Positions 33,496 through 43,700 of a stretch of 64,000 bases of DNA are shown in pieces. The notes beneath the pieces are model-generated. The model was not told the DNA's origin, searched no databases, and was given only the letters and a program-made list of their open reading frames with translations. The first letter of the stretch is position 1, and each line of letters begins with the position of its first letter. The DNA lies in assembly GCF_009936375.1 (NCBI RefSeq), contig NZ_AP022332.1, positions 496,001-560,000 of the forward strand. The letters run 5' to 3'. Position numbers and translations under genes: made by a program. The DNA comes from Methylosinus sp. C49. Its GTDB lineage: Bacteria > Pseudomonadota > Alphaproteobacteria > Rhizobiales > Beijerinckiaceae.

Positions 33496-34269
33496 ATGGC
33501 CGACTGGAATGCGCTTCTCTATTCGACTTTCGAGACAGAACGCACGCGGCCCGCGCGCGAGCTGCTGGCTCGCATTCCGCTCGAGGCGCCGAGATTCATC
33601 ATCGATCTCGGCTGCGGGCCGGGCAATAGCGCAGAACTGCTGGCAGGGCGTTTTCCCACAGCCCGTCTGCTCGGCGTCGATTCTTCGCCGGACATGATCG
33701 CCGCCGCCCGCGCGCGCCTTCCCGCCGCCGATTTGGCGCTGGCGGACATCGCCGATTTTCGTCCCGACGCGGCGCCCGATCTCCTCTTCGCCAACGCCTC
33801 GCTGCAATGGCTCCACGATCATCGCGCGCTGCTTCCGCGCCTCGTCGCCACGCTCGCGCCCGGCGGCGTCCTCGCCATGCAAATGCCCGACAATCAGGAC
33901 GAGCCGAGCCATCGGCTGATGCGGGAGGCCGCCGCCGCCGGACCCTGGGCGCAGAAGATCGGCGACGCCGCGGCGATTCGGACGAAAATCCTCGCCGCCG
34001 AGGCCTATTACGATCTTCTGCACGAAGCCGGCTGCGAGACGGATGTCTGGCGCACGACCTACGCCCATCCGCTGGCGGGGGCGGACGCGATCGTGGAATG
34101 GGTGAGAGCGACCGGGCTGCGCCCGTTTCTCGCGCCGCTGACGGAGGAGGAGGCGCGCGGCTTCGTCGCCGCTTACCGAGCGGCGCTCGCCAAAGCCTAT
34201 CCGCGCCGGGCGGACGGAAAGGTCCTGCTGCTCTTTCCGCGGCTGTTCATCGTGGCGCGCCGCAAATGA
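33496..34269 (+). CDS. tam: Trans-aconitate 2-methyltransferase-like SAM methyltransferase
   Basis: 257-residue cytoplasmic methyltransferase. Motif [22 protein letters not shown] is the SAM site. The sequence also carries [28 protein letters not shown], and the Tam-like C-terminal part [20 protein letters not shown]. Tam methylates trans-aconitate, an aconitase inhibitor. Start [20 protein letters not shown] fits the family. acnA is elsewhere in the window. Confidence 0.83.
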   Translation: MADWNALLYSTFETERTRPARELLARIPLEAPRFIIDLGCGPGNSAELLAGRFPTARLLGVDSSPDMIAAARARLPAADLALADIADFRPDAAPDLLFANASLQWLHDHRALLPRLVATLAPGGVLAMQMPDNQDEPSHRLMREAAAAGPWAQKIGDAAAIRTKILAAEAYYDLLHEAGCETDVWRTTYAHPLAGADAIVEWVRATGLRPFLAPLTEEEARGFVAAYRAALAKAYPRRADGKVLLLFPRLFIVARRK

Positions 34270-34291
34270 GCGGGCGCGAGCGCGCCGCGGC

Positions 34292-34768
34292 TCAGGCGGA
34301 GGCGGCGGGCTTGGCCAATTGCGCGGCGCGGGTCGCCTGCTCGCGGCTCGGCACCATGACCCAGGCCTCGCCGTCCAGCACCACCTTGCCGTCCACCAGG
34401 CACTCACAGTGCAGGCGGGCGCGACGGCCCTTCTCGATCAGCTCGACGATTTCGACCACGACGTGAATCACGTCGCCGATCTTGACCGGAGCGCGGAAAT
34501 TCAGCGTCTGCGACAGATAGACCGCGCCCGGCCCCGGCAGATACATGCCAATGACGGTGGAGATCAGCGAGGCCGTGTAGAGCCCATGCACGATGCGCTC
34601 GCCGAAGCGCGTCTTGCTGGCGAAATGGTCCGACAGATGGATCGGATTGCGGTCGCCGGAGAGATCGGCGAAGGCGATCACGTCGTCGTCCATGACGGCC
34701 TTCATCAAGGTCTCGCGCATTCCGACGGCGAGGTCTTCGAAATAATAGGTCTTGAAGGGCGTCGACAT
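34292..34768 (-). CDS. MaoC-family (R)-specific enoyl-CoA hydratase-like protein
   Basis: 158-residue hot-dog fold hydratase. The catalytic Asp/His pair is in FADLSGDRNPIHLSDHFA, followed by GERIVHGLYTASLIS and YLSQTLNFRAPVKIGD. PhaJ-type members feed (R)-3-hydroxyacyl-CoA to PHB synthesis, and ethylmalonyl-CoA pathway dehydratases are related; which applies here cannot be decided. Start 34768 begins at MSTPFKTYYFEDL. The ribosome-binding site is weak. Confidence 0.82.
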   Translation of the reverse strand: MSTPFKTYYFEDLAVGMRETLMKAVMDDDVIAFADLSGDRNPIHLSDHFASKTRFGERIVHGLYTASLISTVIGMYLPGPGAVYLSQTLNFRAPVKIGDVIHVVVEIVELIEKGRRARLHCECLVDGKVVLDGEAWVMVPSREQATRAAQLAKPAASA

Positions 34769-34827
34769 GGATGCGGTCACCGGCCATTTTCGCCCAGGCG
34801 GAAGAGGCCGCTGGGCCGTTTCTCCAT

Positions 34828-35706
34828 CTACCACACCAGAAACGGCGCAAATGCAACCGGTTTGACTCCGGCCCCGGCCAGAAGCGCCCCCATTGCGGCC
34901 GCGTCCAGCCGGCGGTCCGGCGGCGGGTAGAGCTCGTCGCGATGCACGCCCTCGGTCAAGAACAGCGAGTCGAGGCCGGCGCGGGAAGCCCCCAGCAAAT
35001 CCGTCGCCACTCCGTCGCCGATGGCCAGAACGCGGGCGGGAGCCTCGCCGGCGAGAGCGGCGATGCGGCCGATAGCGGCGGCGTAGATCGGCGGATAGGG
35101 CTTACCGGCCATCACCACCTCGCCGCCCAGCGCGGCGTAACGCTCGGCCAGAGCGCCGGCGCAATAGACCAGCTCGCCGGCGATGCCGACCACAATGTCG
35201 GGATTGGCGCAGAGCATAGGCAGGCCGCGCGCGCGCATGCGCTCCAGCGTTCCCGCATAATCGTCCGGCGTCTCGCGGCGCTCGTCGATGAGCCCGGTGC
35301 AGACGACATAATCGGCGTCCTCGAGCGGGACGCGGCGGAATTTTCCGCCGAGCAGCCGATCGGCGGCCTCGAAAAGCCCATTGTCGCGCGGCGGGCCGAG
35401 GTGATGGCACGCCTCGCCGTCGCGCGCGACCATCTGCTCCAGCGTCAATTGCCCGGCGCTGACGAGATCGTCATAGGCGGCGCGCGGCAGGCCGAGCCCG
35501 TCGAGCTGCCGGCGGACCTCCTCGCTCGGCCGCGAGGCGTTGGTGACGAGCGCCACCTTGCCGCCGCGGGCGCGGAATTTTTCCAGCGCCTCGGCCGCGA
35601 CGGGAAAATGCGAGCGCCCGTCGATGAGCACGCCCCAGACGTCGCAGAGGATCGCATCATAGCGATCGGCGAGCTGCGCCAGGCCGGAAATCTGCGGAAT
35701 CGTCAT
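34828..35706 (-). CDS. HAD-superfamily class IIA hydrolase
   Basis: 292 residues. Motif I YDAILCDVWGVLIDGR has the nucleophile Asp in a DVWG form. Motif II VALVTNAS, the class IIA cap, and the late motif VMAGKPYPPIYAAAI with IGDGVATDLLGASRAG follow. The family (TIGR01459-like, near NagD) dephosphorylates small metabolites; substrate unknown. It starts one base after the carbonic anhydrase stop, so the two are cotranscribed. Confidence 0.87.
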   Translation of the reverse strand: MTIPQISGLAQLADRYDAILCDVWGVLIDGRSHFPVAAEALEKFRARGGKVALVTNASRPSEEVRRQLDGLGLPRAAYDDLVSAGQLTLEQMVARDGEACHHLGPPRDNGLFEAADRLLGGKFRRVPLEDADYVVCTGLIDERRETPDDYAGTLERMRARGLPMLCANPDIVVGIAGELVYCAGALAERYAALGGEVVMAGKPYPPIYAAAIGRIAALAGEAPARVLAIGDGVATDLLGASRAGLDSLFLTEGVHRDELYPPPDRRLDAAAMGALLAGAGVKPVAFAPFLVW

Positions 35707-35707
35707 A

Positions 35708-36427
35708 TCAGAACCGCGGCTGCGCAAAGGCGGCGGCATGGGCCTGCGGCGCGACCTGCGAGAATTCGCCCGTGGCCTCGTCCAGCGCCAGCAGCCTTCC
35801 GTCCATCACGCCGAAATAGGCGCCATGCAGCGAGAGATAATGGCGCTGCTCCAAAGTCGCGATCCAGGGGAAGCTGCGCAGATTGGCGACGCCCTGCTTG
35901 ATCGATTCGAAGGCGAGTCGCTCGACATAATCCGGCGTGAGAGGGTCTGGAATGGCGCCGGCGCGCTCGGCGGCCGGGGCCAGCAGCTTGATCCAGCTGC
36001 CGATGAAATCGCCGGCCGAGAGCGGCCGCGTGTAGGGATCGGCTTGGCTCTCCGCATAGGCGCGCACGCCGCCGCATTGGGCGTGGCCGAGGATAACGAG
36101 ATGATTCACCTTCAGCGCCATCACCGCATATTCCAGCGCCGCCGAGGTGCCGTGATATTGATTGTCCGGCGCATAGGGCGGCACGAGATTGCCGACGTTG
36201 CGAATGACGAACAGCTCGCCCGGCCCGGCGTCGAAGATCGCCTCCGGCGCGACGCGCGAATCGCAGCAGCCGATCACCATCGTCCGTGGCTTCTGGCCTT
36301 CCGCCGCCAGCTGGTGGAATCGCTCCTGCTCGCTGCGAAACCGCCCGGCGAGAAAGGTCTCGTAACCTTTCTCGAGATGGGCGGGGAGAATGTCGCCGGG
36401 CTGCTCTGTCGGGCCGGCTTCGGTCAT
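35708..36427 (-). CDS. Beta-class carbonic anhydrase
   Basis: Interconverts CO2 and bicarbonate. The 239 residues have the zinc ligands and Asp/Arg dyad in VIGCCDSRVAPEAIF and GHAQCGGVRAY, plus VIRNVGNLVPPY and GTSAALEYAVMALKVNHLVI. Start 36427 has GAGGAG directly upstream. It leads a two-gene unit with a HAD hydrolase and diverges from a CitE-like gene. Supplying bicarbonate for Ppc is a plausible but inferred role. Confidence 0.92.
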   Translation of the reverse strand: MTEAGPTEQPGDILPAHLEKGYETFLAGRFRSEQERFHQLAAEGQKPRTMVIGCCDSRVAPEAIFDAGPGELFVIRNVGNLVPPYAPDNQYHGTSAALEYAVMALKVNHLVILGHAQCGGVRAYAESQADPYTRPLSAGDFIGSWIKLLAPAAERAGAIPDPLTPDYVERLAFESIKQGVANLRSFPWIATLEQRHYLSLHGAYFGVMDGRLLALDEATGEFSQVAPQAHAAAFAQPRF

Positions 36428-36520
36428 ATTCGCTCCTCGTGACGGCCGGCGATGGCGCGCCGGCGGCGGCTCCTTTATTGTGGAGCGCGACCGACGAGGC
36501 AAGGGGAGAAAAAGAGAGCC

Positions 36521-37381
36521 ATGATTTCGCGACCGCGACGCAGCGTGCTGGCCATGCCGGGCTCCAATGCCAGAGCGCTGGAGAAGGGCAAGACGCTCGC
36601 AGCCGATGTGCTGATGTTCGAGCTCGAGGACGGCGTCGCCGAGGCCGCCAAGGAGGCGGCGCGCGAGCAGGTCGTCGCCGCGGTGAAGGGCGGCGGCTAT
36701 GGCTCCCGCGAGATCATCGTGCGCGTCAACGTCTTCGATTCACCCTGGTACGCCGCCGATATAGCGGCCGTCGCCGCGGCGGGGCCGGACGCCATCGTCG
36801 TCCCCAAGGCCAATAGCCGCGAGGATATTCTGCGCGCCGCGCGCGATATGAAAGCCGCCGGCGCCCCCGCCCACACCACGCTCTGGGCGATGATCGAGAC
36901 GCCGCGCGCGCTCTTCGACATAGAGAAAATCGCCAGCGCAGCCGAGGAAGCGCCGCTCTCCGCCATGATGCTGGGGCCGAACGACATCGCCAAATCGACG
37001 CGGGCGCGGCTGACGCCGGGCCGTCCGGCGCTGGTCGCCTGGCTCTCCGCCTCGGTGCTGGCGGCGCGTCTGCACACTGTCGATATCATCGACGGCATCT
37101 ACAATGATTTCAACGATCTCGAAGGGCTGCGCCGCGAGGCCGAGCAGGGCCGCGACCTCGGCATGGACGGCAAGATGCTGATTCATCCGGGCCAGATCGC
37201 CACGGTCAACGAGGTTTTCGCGCCCTCGCCGTCCGAGATCGAATTCGCGCGCAAGATCGTCGAGCTGTTCGACGCGCCGGAGAATGCGGCGATCGGCGTC
37301 GCGCAGATCGACGGCCGCATGGTGGAGCGCCTGCATCTCGACGGCGCGCGGCGGACGCTGGCGCTCTACGGCGCGGCCTGA
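36521..37381 (+). CDS. CitE/HpcH-family CoA-ester lyase or thioesterase
   Basis: 286 residues of the HpcH/HpaI-CitE family: RSVLAMPGSNARALEKGKTL, then VLMFELEDGVAEAAKE, then DAIVVPKANSRED, then WAMIETPRALFDIEKIA, then MLIHPGQIATVNEVFAPS. It is a distant paralogue of MclA (3968-4942). Alphaproteobacterial Mcl2-type proteins act as (3S)-malyl-CoA thioesterases, and others split citramalyl-CoA or similar esters; I cannot assign which. It diverges from carbonic anhydrase. Confidence 0.83.
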   Translation: MISRPRRSVLAMPGSNARALEKGKTLAADVLMFELEDGVAEAAKEAAREQVVAAVKGGGYGSREIIVRVNVFDSPWYAADIAAVAAAGPDAIVVPKANSREDILRAARDMKAAGAPAHTTLWAMIETPRALFDIEKIASAAEEAPLSAMMLGPNDIAKSTRARLTPGRPALVAWLSASVLAARLHTVDIIDGIYNDFNDLEGLRREAEQGRDLGMDGKMLIHPGQIATVNEVFAPSPSEIEFARKIVELFDAPENAAIGVAQIDGRMVERLHLDGARRTLALYGAA

Positions 37382-37389
37382 GCGGAGGG

Positions 37390-38664
37390 CTATCGAAGAG
37401 GCGAGGGCGACGCGCCCTCGCCTTCCCGCGTTTTGCCGTCCAGCAGGCAGCTCACGGTCACATCGCCCATCACATTGATCGCCGTGCGGCAGCGATCCAG
37501 CAGCCAGTCGATCGTCAGCAGCAGCGCGATATAATCCGTCGGCAGCGCGACGGCGCGAAAAACCATGGTCATGGTCACGAGGCCGGCCTCTGGAATGCCG
37601 GCCGCGCCCACAGAAGCGACGACCGAGGTCAGCACCACCAGAAATTGCTGGCCAAGCGTCAAATGCAATCCCAGCAATTGCGCGACGAAGAGCGCCGCCA
37701 TCGCCTCATAGAGCGCCGTGCCGTCATTGTTGAAATTGGAGCCGACCAGCGCGCCCATGCTCGCCGATTGCTCGCGCAATCCGACGCGCTCGCGCAAGAG
37801 CTCATAGGTGAGCGGCATGGTCGCCGTGGAGCTGCCGGTCGAAAAAGCCATCAGCAATGCGTCGCGCACGCCGGCGACCACATGCAGCGGCCGCGCCCAT
37901 GAGCCGAGCCTGATGCGCAGCAGATAATAGAGGAATTGCAGCGCCAGCGCGGTGACGACGGCGATGAAGAATCCGCCGAGCGCGAGAAAATCGCGAAAGC
38001 CGCCGACCCCGACGATACTGGCGATGAGGCCGAAGACGGCGAGCGGCACCACATCGATGATCCAATGCAGAATGGTGATGAGGCTCGTGAGCGCCACATG
38101 CACGAGATCCTCCACCGTGCGCACCTCATGCGTGCGCAGCCCGCGCAGCGCGACGCCGAAAGCGACGGCGATGAAGATGACGCCCATTACCGCGCCATTG
38201 TCGCCGAAAGGCCCCAGAAGGCTCTTGGGCACGCTGTCGAGAAATTGCGTCAGCGGATCGGCGCCGGAGGCCGCGGCTTTCGCCGCCGGAGCGCCGGGGG
38301 CGGCCGTCGTCCAGGCGCCGGGCTGCAGCACATTGGCCACGGCGAGGCCGATGAGGGTCGCGACCAGAGTATTGGTGAAGAGCAGAATGACGAGGCGCAT
38401 CGCCTGCCCGCCGGCGAGATGCGCGCGCATGAGCGCCTGCACGATGGCGAGCAGGATCAGCGGCGGCGCCAGCGCGCCCAGCAGGCGCAGGACGAGCTTG
38501 GCCGGCGTCCCGAGGATATGCGCAGAGCCGCCGAGCGCGAGGCCGGCGACGACGCCGAGCGCCACGGCGACGATGATGCGCGCATAGAGCGGAATGGCGC
38601 GCCAATGCGCGATGAGGCCGGTCGTCGTCTCTGTCTCGTTCGATCGCAATCTTTCGTCCTCCAA
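37390..38664 (-). CDS. Dicarboxylate/amino acid:cation symporter (DAACS family)
   Basis: 424-residue membrane transporter with eight to nine helices and re-entrant loops. The family signature regions are FSTGSSTATMPLTYELL (serine-rich loop), GSNFNNDGTALYEAMAALFVAQLLG, and VVASVGAAGIPEAGLVTMTMVF. GltP/DctA relatives take up glutamate, aspartate, malate or succinate with Na+ or H+. It ends 8 bases from the CitE-like gene, converging on it. Confidence 0.88.
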   Translation of the reverse strand: MEDERLRSNETETTTGLIAHWRAIPLYARIIVAVALGVVAGLALGGSAHILGTPAKLVLRLLGALAPPLILLAIVQALMRAHLAGGQAMRLVILLFTNTLVATLIGLAVANVLQPGAWTTAAPGAPAAKAAASGADPLTQFLDSVPKSLLGPFGDNGAVMGVIFIAVAFGVALRGLRTHEVRTVEDLVHVALTSLITILHWIIDVVPLAVFGLIASIVGVGGFRDFLALGGFFIAVVTALALQFLYYLLRIRLGSWARPLHVVAGVRDALLMAFSTGSSTATMPLTYELLRERVGLREQSASMGALVGSNFNNDGTALYEAMAALFVAQLLGLHLTLGQQFLVVLTSVVASVGAAGIPEAGLVTMTMVFRAVALPTDYIALLLTIDWLLDRCRTAINVMGDVTVSCLLDGKTREGEGASPSPLR

Positions 38665-38733
38665 TGATCGCCGACATGAAAATGACGCGAATTGTCAACC
38701 TTATAGGCCTAGTCCCGGCGTCTCGGGAGTCCC

Positions 38734-39903
38734 ATGCTCGGCGCGTCCTTCGCTCTCATCGTCAACATAATGATCGCGGCGCTGTTCGCTGCGAGCTTCG
38801 CCTTCGTCGCGCTGACCAATCCAGGCGATCGCCGGGCGCTGTGGTTCGCCGCGAGCTATATGCTCGGAATGGTGGCCCCGCTGAGCCTTTTCGTCATTCG
38901 CTTCGGCCTCTGGCCCGATTTCTTCGGCGCGCTGAACTATGTGGGCTTTTGCGCGGGCCTTTTCTTGATGACGGGCTCTCTCGCCCGCTTCTACGGCCGC
39001 GGCCCGCGCTGGAGCGCGGTCGCCGGGCTCTATGGCGCGGCGCTGCTCAGCGGCGCGGCGATCGGCGAATGGCCGCAAGACAGTCTCGCCTTCAACCTCG
39101 TCTATCAGACGCCCTATGCTCTGGCGACCGCCTGCTGCGGCTGGATCATCCTGCTCGCGAGCCGACGCGGGGCGCTCGAGATCGCGCTCGCCGGCCTCTA
39201 TGGGGTGATCGCGGCGCATTTCATCATAAAGCCGTTTTTCGCGACCGCCTTCGGCGTCGGCCGCACGCCGAGCGAATATGTCGCCAGCTCCTATGCGATC
39301 GCCTCGCAATCGGCGACCGGCGTTCTGCTGATCGCGGCGGGGCTGCTCACCTTGCTCATCGTCGCGCAGGAGGCGATCCGCGAGGCGCGCCGCGCGGCGG
39401 AGATCGATCAATTGACCGGGCTCTTGAACCGGCGCGGCTTCGACCTCGCTTGCGCGCCTCGGCTCGCGAGCGCGCAGGCCGAGCGCGATCCGACGACGGT
39501 CGTTCTCCTCGATCTCGATCATTTCAAGCGGGTCAATGATCGATTCGGCCATGCGGTCGGCGACGAGGTTCTGCAATATTTCGCCGCGCTGCTGCGGCTG
39601 ACGACTCCCGAAGGCGCGCTCGCCGGCCGCCTGGGCGGAGAGGAGTTCGTCATTTTCCTGGCAGGCGCGCCGCTCGCTCGCGGACGGCGCGTCGCCGAGA
39701 TGATCCGGCAGGCGGCGGCGCTGCATGTCACGCCGCGCCTGCCCCCGATCACCGTCAGTATAGGCGTCGCCGAAATCGCCGCGGACGAGAGCTTCTCCCA
39801 CGCCATGCGCCGCGCCGACGAAGCGCTCTACCGCGCCAAGACGCTGGGCCGTGATCGCGTCTGCGTCGCCCGCGGGGCGAGACTGAAGGAGATCCAGGGC
39901 TGA
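38734..39903 (+). CDS. Membrane diguanylate cyclase (GGEEF) without an I-site
   Basis: 389 residues: about six to seven N-terminal helices (residues 1-220) then a GGDEF domain with DQLTGLLNRRGFDL, VVLLDLDHFKRVNDRFGHAVGD and the active-site GGEEF. It should make c-di-GMP at the membrane. The residues before GGEEF (TPEGALAGRL) lack the RxxD inhibitory site, unlike the cyclase at 62786-63919. The signal sensed is unknown. Confidence 0.9.
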   Translation: MLGASFALIVNIMIAALFAASFAFVALTNPGDRRALWFAASYMLGMVAPLSLFVIRFGLWPDFFGALNYVGFCAGLFLMTGSLARFYGRGPRWSAVAGLYGAALLSGAAIGEWPQDSLAFNLVYQTPYALATACCGWIILLASRRGALEIALAGLYGVIAAHFIIKPFFATAFGVGRTPSEYVASSYAIASQSATGVLLIAAGLLTLLIVAQEAIREARRAAEIDQLTGLLNRRGFDLACAPRLASAQAERDPTTVVLLDLDHFKRVNDRFGHAVGDEVLQYFAALLRLTTPEGALAGRLGGEEFVIFLAGAPLARGRRVAEMIRQAAALHVTPRLPPITVSIGVAEIAADESFSHAMRRADEALYRAKTLGRDRVCVARGARLKEIQG

Positions 39904-39979
39904 GCGCCGACCGTCGCGCCGCGCTCGGCCGAACGCTATATAGTCGTCGCCCCACCTCGCATCGAAAGGCCACGCCGGC

Positions 39980-40681
39980 ATGATCCGCGTAATAGCCCTT
40001 TCTCTTCTCGCCTTCGCCTCCCACGCCTACGCCGCAGAGCCGAAATCGCAATATAGCTCTCTCCAGAACTGCCCCGCGGTCGATCGGCTGAAGCTCGCGA
40101 GCCGCACGCTGGAGAGGAGCGGCAGGACCGCGATTTTCCACTGCGCCGGCGTCGGCGGCTTTTCCGTCTATGTCGTGGACGATGATCCGCGCAGCTTCCT
40201 CGTGCTGGAGCGCGGCAAAACGCTCTACTCGCTGGAACGGCCCATGGCCTCGGCCTTCTCGCTCGGCAATTTTCCCAATGTCACGGGCGCGAAGCAGGCC
40301 GAGTGGCGGCTCGATCCCGCCGGCGCGCTGGCCGGGCTGATCGTGCGCGTCGCCTATCAGCGCGCCGACGGCGCGGCCGCCTCCACGCTCATGGTCTTCG
40401 ATCTGCGCAGCGAGCCCACGATCATCGGCGCGGCGAAGACGAATGAGGAGGCGCGCGGCCTGATCGACGGCATGCTCGTCGCCAGAACGCTGGAGGAAAA
40501 GCTGTCGCGCGAATGCAACGCCATCTATGTCTCGCTCTGCAAGGGATTTGCGCCCGGCCCGGAAATGCTCGGCGACTGCTTCGACGCGCGGCCCGCGATC
40601 GCCGACGAGATTCCGCAAAAATGCGTCGCCGATTTCCAGACCAATGTGGAGAATTATCACGAGGCCAAGGGCGGCCATTGA
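39980..40681 (+). CDS. Exported hypothetical protein
   Basis: 233 residues with a short signal peptide (MIRVIALSLLAFASHAYAAE). The mature part holds six cysteines, including QNCPAVDRLKL, IFHCAGVGGF, SRECNAIYVSLCKGF and LGDCFDARP. It looks like a disulfide-bonded periplasmic protein. No family recognised. It ends just before a strong hairpin shared with mfd. Confidence 0.72.
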   Translation: MIRVIALSLLAFASHAYAAEPKSQYSSLQNCPAVDRLKLASRTLERSGRTAIFHCAGVGGFSVYVVDDDPRSFLVLERGKTLYSLERPMASAFSLGNFPNVTGAKQAEWRLDPAGALAGLIVRVAYQRADGAAASTLMVFDLRSEPTIIGAAKTNEEARGLIDGMLVARTLEEKLSRECNAIYVSLCKGFAPGPEMLGDCFDARPAIADEIPQKCVADFQTNVENYHEAKGGH

Positions 40682-40695
40682 CCGAGGCTACCCGG

Positions 40696-40719
40696 CTCGT
40701 CGCGCGTGAGCGCGACGAG
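40696..40719. terminator. Bidirectional hairpin between converging genes
   Basis: CTCGTCGCGC (40696-40705) and GCGCGACGAG (40710-40719) form a perfect 10-bp stem with a GTGA tetraloop. It lies between the exported-protein gene and the end of mfd. Confidence 0.7.
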
Positions 40720-40720
40720 A

Positions 40721-43700
40721 TCACGCCGCCTTCTTCTTCTCCGCGATCGACACCAGAGTGCGCAATATGCGGCGCGCGCCCTCGAGACGGCTCTTCATAT
40801 CGGCGAATTCGCGGATGAAGACGATTCGCATGTCCGGCCGCACCTTGGCCTGCGTGCTCGGCTCCATCACATAACGCGCGAGGCCGGCGGGATCGGCGAA
40901 ATTGCCCTCGCGGAAGGCGACGATGACGCCCTTCGGCCCCGCTTCCAGCTTCTCCACATGCGCGCGGCGGCAGAGCGCCTTGATGGCGACGATCTTGAGC
41001 AGAAGCTCCACTTCCGGCGGCGTCGGGCCGAAGCGGTCGATCAATTCCGCCGCGAAGGATTCGATGTCCTGATCCGTCTCCAGCGTCGAGAGACGCCGAT
41101 AGAGCTGCAGGCGCAACGTCAGGTCCTGAACGTAATCTTCCGGTATCGTCACCGGCGCGCCGATCGCTATGGTCGGCGACCACGCCTCCTCCTCCGGCTC
41201 CTCTATGCCGGCCTTCAGCAGCGTGATCGCATCGCCCAGCATCTGCTGATAGAGCTCGTAGCCGACCTCCTTGATATGGCCGGACTGCTCCTCGCCCAGG
41301 AGATTGCCGGCGCCGCGAATGTCGAGATCATGGCTGGCGAGCTGGAAGCCGGCGCCGAGCGTGTCGAGGCTCTGCAGCACTTCGAGACGCTTTTGCGCCT
41401 GCGGCGTGATCGTCTTATTGGCGGGCGTGGTGAACAGCGCATAGGCGCGCGTCTTGGAGCGGCCGACGCGGCCGCGCAGCTGATAGAGCTGCGCGAGGCC
41501 GAACATATCGGCGCGCCAGACGATGAGCGTGTTGGCGGTCGGAATGTCGAGCCCGGATTCGACGATGGTCGTCGAGAGGAGAATATCGAATTTTCCCTCG
41601 TAGAAAGCCGTCATACGCTCTTCGAGATCGCCGGCCGCCATTTGCCCATGCGCCATGACGAATTTCGCCTCCGGCACGGCCTCGCGCAAAAATGCGGCGG
41701 CGTCTTCCAGATCTTCGATGCGCGGGCAGACGAAGAAAGCCTGGCCGCCGCGATAGCGTTCGCGCAGCAGCGCCTCGCGCACGATGAGCGGATCGAAGGG
41801 AGAAACGAAGCTGCGCACGGCGAGGCGATCGACCGGCGCGGTGGCGATGAGCGACAATTCGCGCACGCCTGTCATGGCGAGCTGCAATGTGCGCGGTATC
41901 GGCGTCGCCGAGAGCGTCAGCACATGCACCTCGGCGCGCAGCTCTTTTAAGCGCTCCTTATGGCCGACGCCGAAATGCTGCTCCTCATCGATGATGACGA
42001 GGCCCAAGTCTTTAAAGGAGATCGCCTTGCCGAGCACGGCGTGCGTGCCGACGACGATATCGACCGTGCCATCCGCAATGCCGGCCTTGGCGAGGCGCGT
42101 ATCGGCGCTATTGGTCATGCGCGACAATTGCGCGATGCGAATCGGCAAGCCGGAGAAACGCGTCGAGAAGGTTCGGTAATGCTGGCGCGCGAGCAAGGTC
42201 GTCGGCACGACGACGGCCACTTGCCGGCCGTTGATCGCCGCGCAAAAGGCGGCGCGCAGCGCCACTTCCGTCTTGCCGAAGCCGACGTCGCCGCAGACGA
42301 GCCGATCCATCGGCCGGCCCGAGGCGAGATCGTCCAGCACGGCCTCGATCGCCGCGGCCTGATCCTCCGTCTCGTCGTATGGGAAGCGCGCGCAAAATTC
42401 GTCGTACAGCCCTTCCGGCGGGACGAGCTTGGTCGCCTGCCGCAGGCTGCGCTGCGCCGCGATCGCGATGAGGCCCTTGGCCATCTCGCGAATGCGGTTC
42501 TTCAGCCGCGCCTTGCGCGTCTGCCAGCCGACGCCGCCGAGCTTGTCGAGAACCGCCTCCGTATCCTCGGAGCCATAGCGCGTCAAAAGCTCGATATTCT
42601 CGACCGGCAGATAGAGCTTGTCGCCGCCGGCATAGTGAATCTCGAGACAGTCGTGCGGCGCGCCGGCGGCCGTGATCGTCTCGAGGCCGATGAAGCGGCC
42701 GATGCCGTGATCGACATGCACGACGAGATCGCCGGCCGAGAGCGCCGCCACCTCGCCGAGCAGATTCTCCGTATGCTTGGTCTTGCGCCGGCGGCGCACG
42801 AGGCGGTCGCCGAGAATGTCCTGCTCGCCGAGAATGGCGAGGCCTTCCGTCTCGAAACCATGCTCCACGCCGAGCACGGCCAGCGCCGCCGCGCCCTTGC
42901 CGAGCGCCAAGGCCGCCGGCAGAGAGGCGACGGTTTTGAGGTCGCGCAGCCCATGCTCGGCGAGCACGCTGCCGAGACGCTCGCAGGAGCCGTCCGACCA
43001 GCCGGCGACGACGACGGTTCTGCCGGCGCCGCGCAGCGATTTCACATGCGCGACGGCGGCCTCGAAGACATTGGCGTTTTCGTCATTGCGCTCCGGCGCG
43101 AAATCGCGGCCTGCGCGGGCGGCGCAATCCACCGTCTCCTTGCCGGCCCCGTCCGGCGCGGCGAAGGGCGAGAAGGTCGCGAGGCTGCGGCCCTCGAGCT
43201 TGCCGCGCCATTCTTCTATGGTGAGATAGAGCTGATCCGGCGGCAGCGGCTTGTAGTTGGAGTCGGCCGGCGCCGCGTCATAGGCGAATTTGCGCGCGTC
43301 GTAATAATCGGCGATCTGCGTCAGCCGCTCGCCGGCGGCCTCCTCGACCAGCGGATCGAGCAGCAGCGGCGCCTCGCCCACATAATCGAAGACGCTGCCC
43401 ATGCGCGCATAGAACAGCGGCAGCCAATGTTCGGCGCCCTGATGGCGGCGGCCCTCGCTGATCGCCTCATAAAGAGCGTCGCCGCGCGTCTGGCCGCCGA
43501 AGCGCGTCGTGTAGGCCTGGCGAAAGCGCCGCATCGTGTCGCTGGTGAGGCGCAATTCGCTCATCGGCACGAGATCGAGCGAGCGCAGCTGCCCGATGGT
43601 GCGCTGGCTCTCGGGATCGAAACTGCGAATCGATTCGAGCGTGTCGCCGAAGAAATCGAGGCGGATCGGCCCCGGCATTCCCGGCGCGTAGAGATCGACG

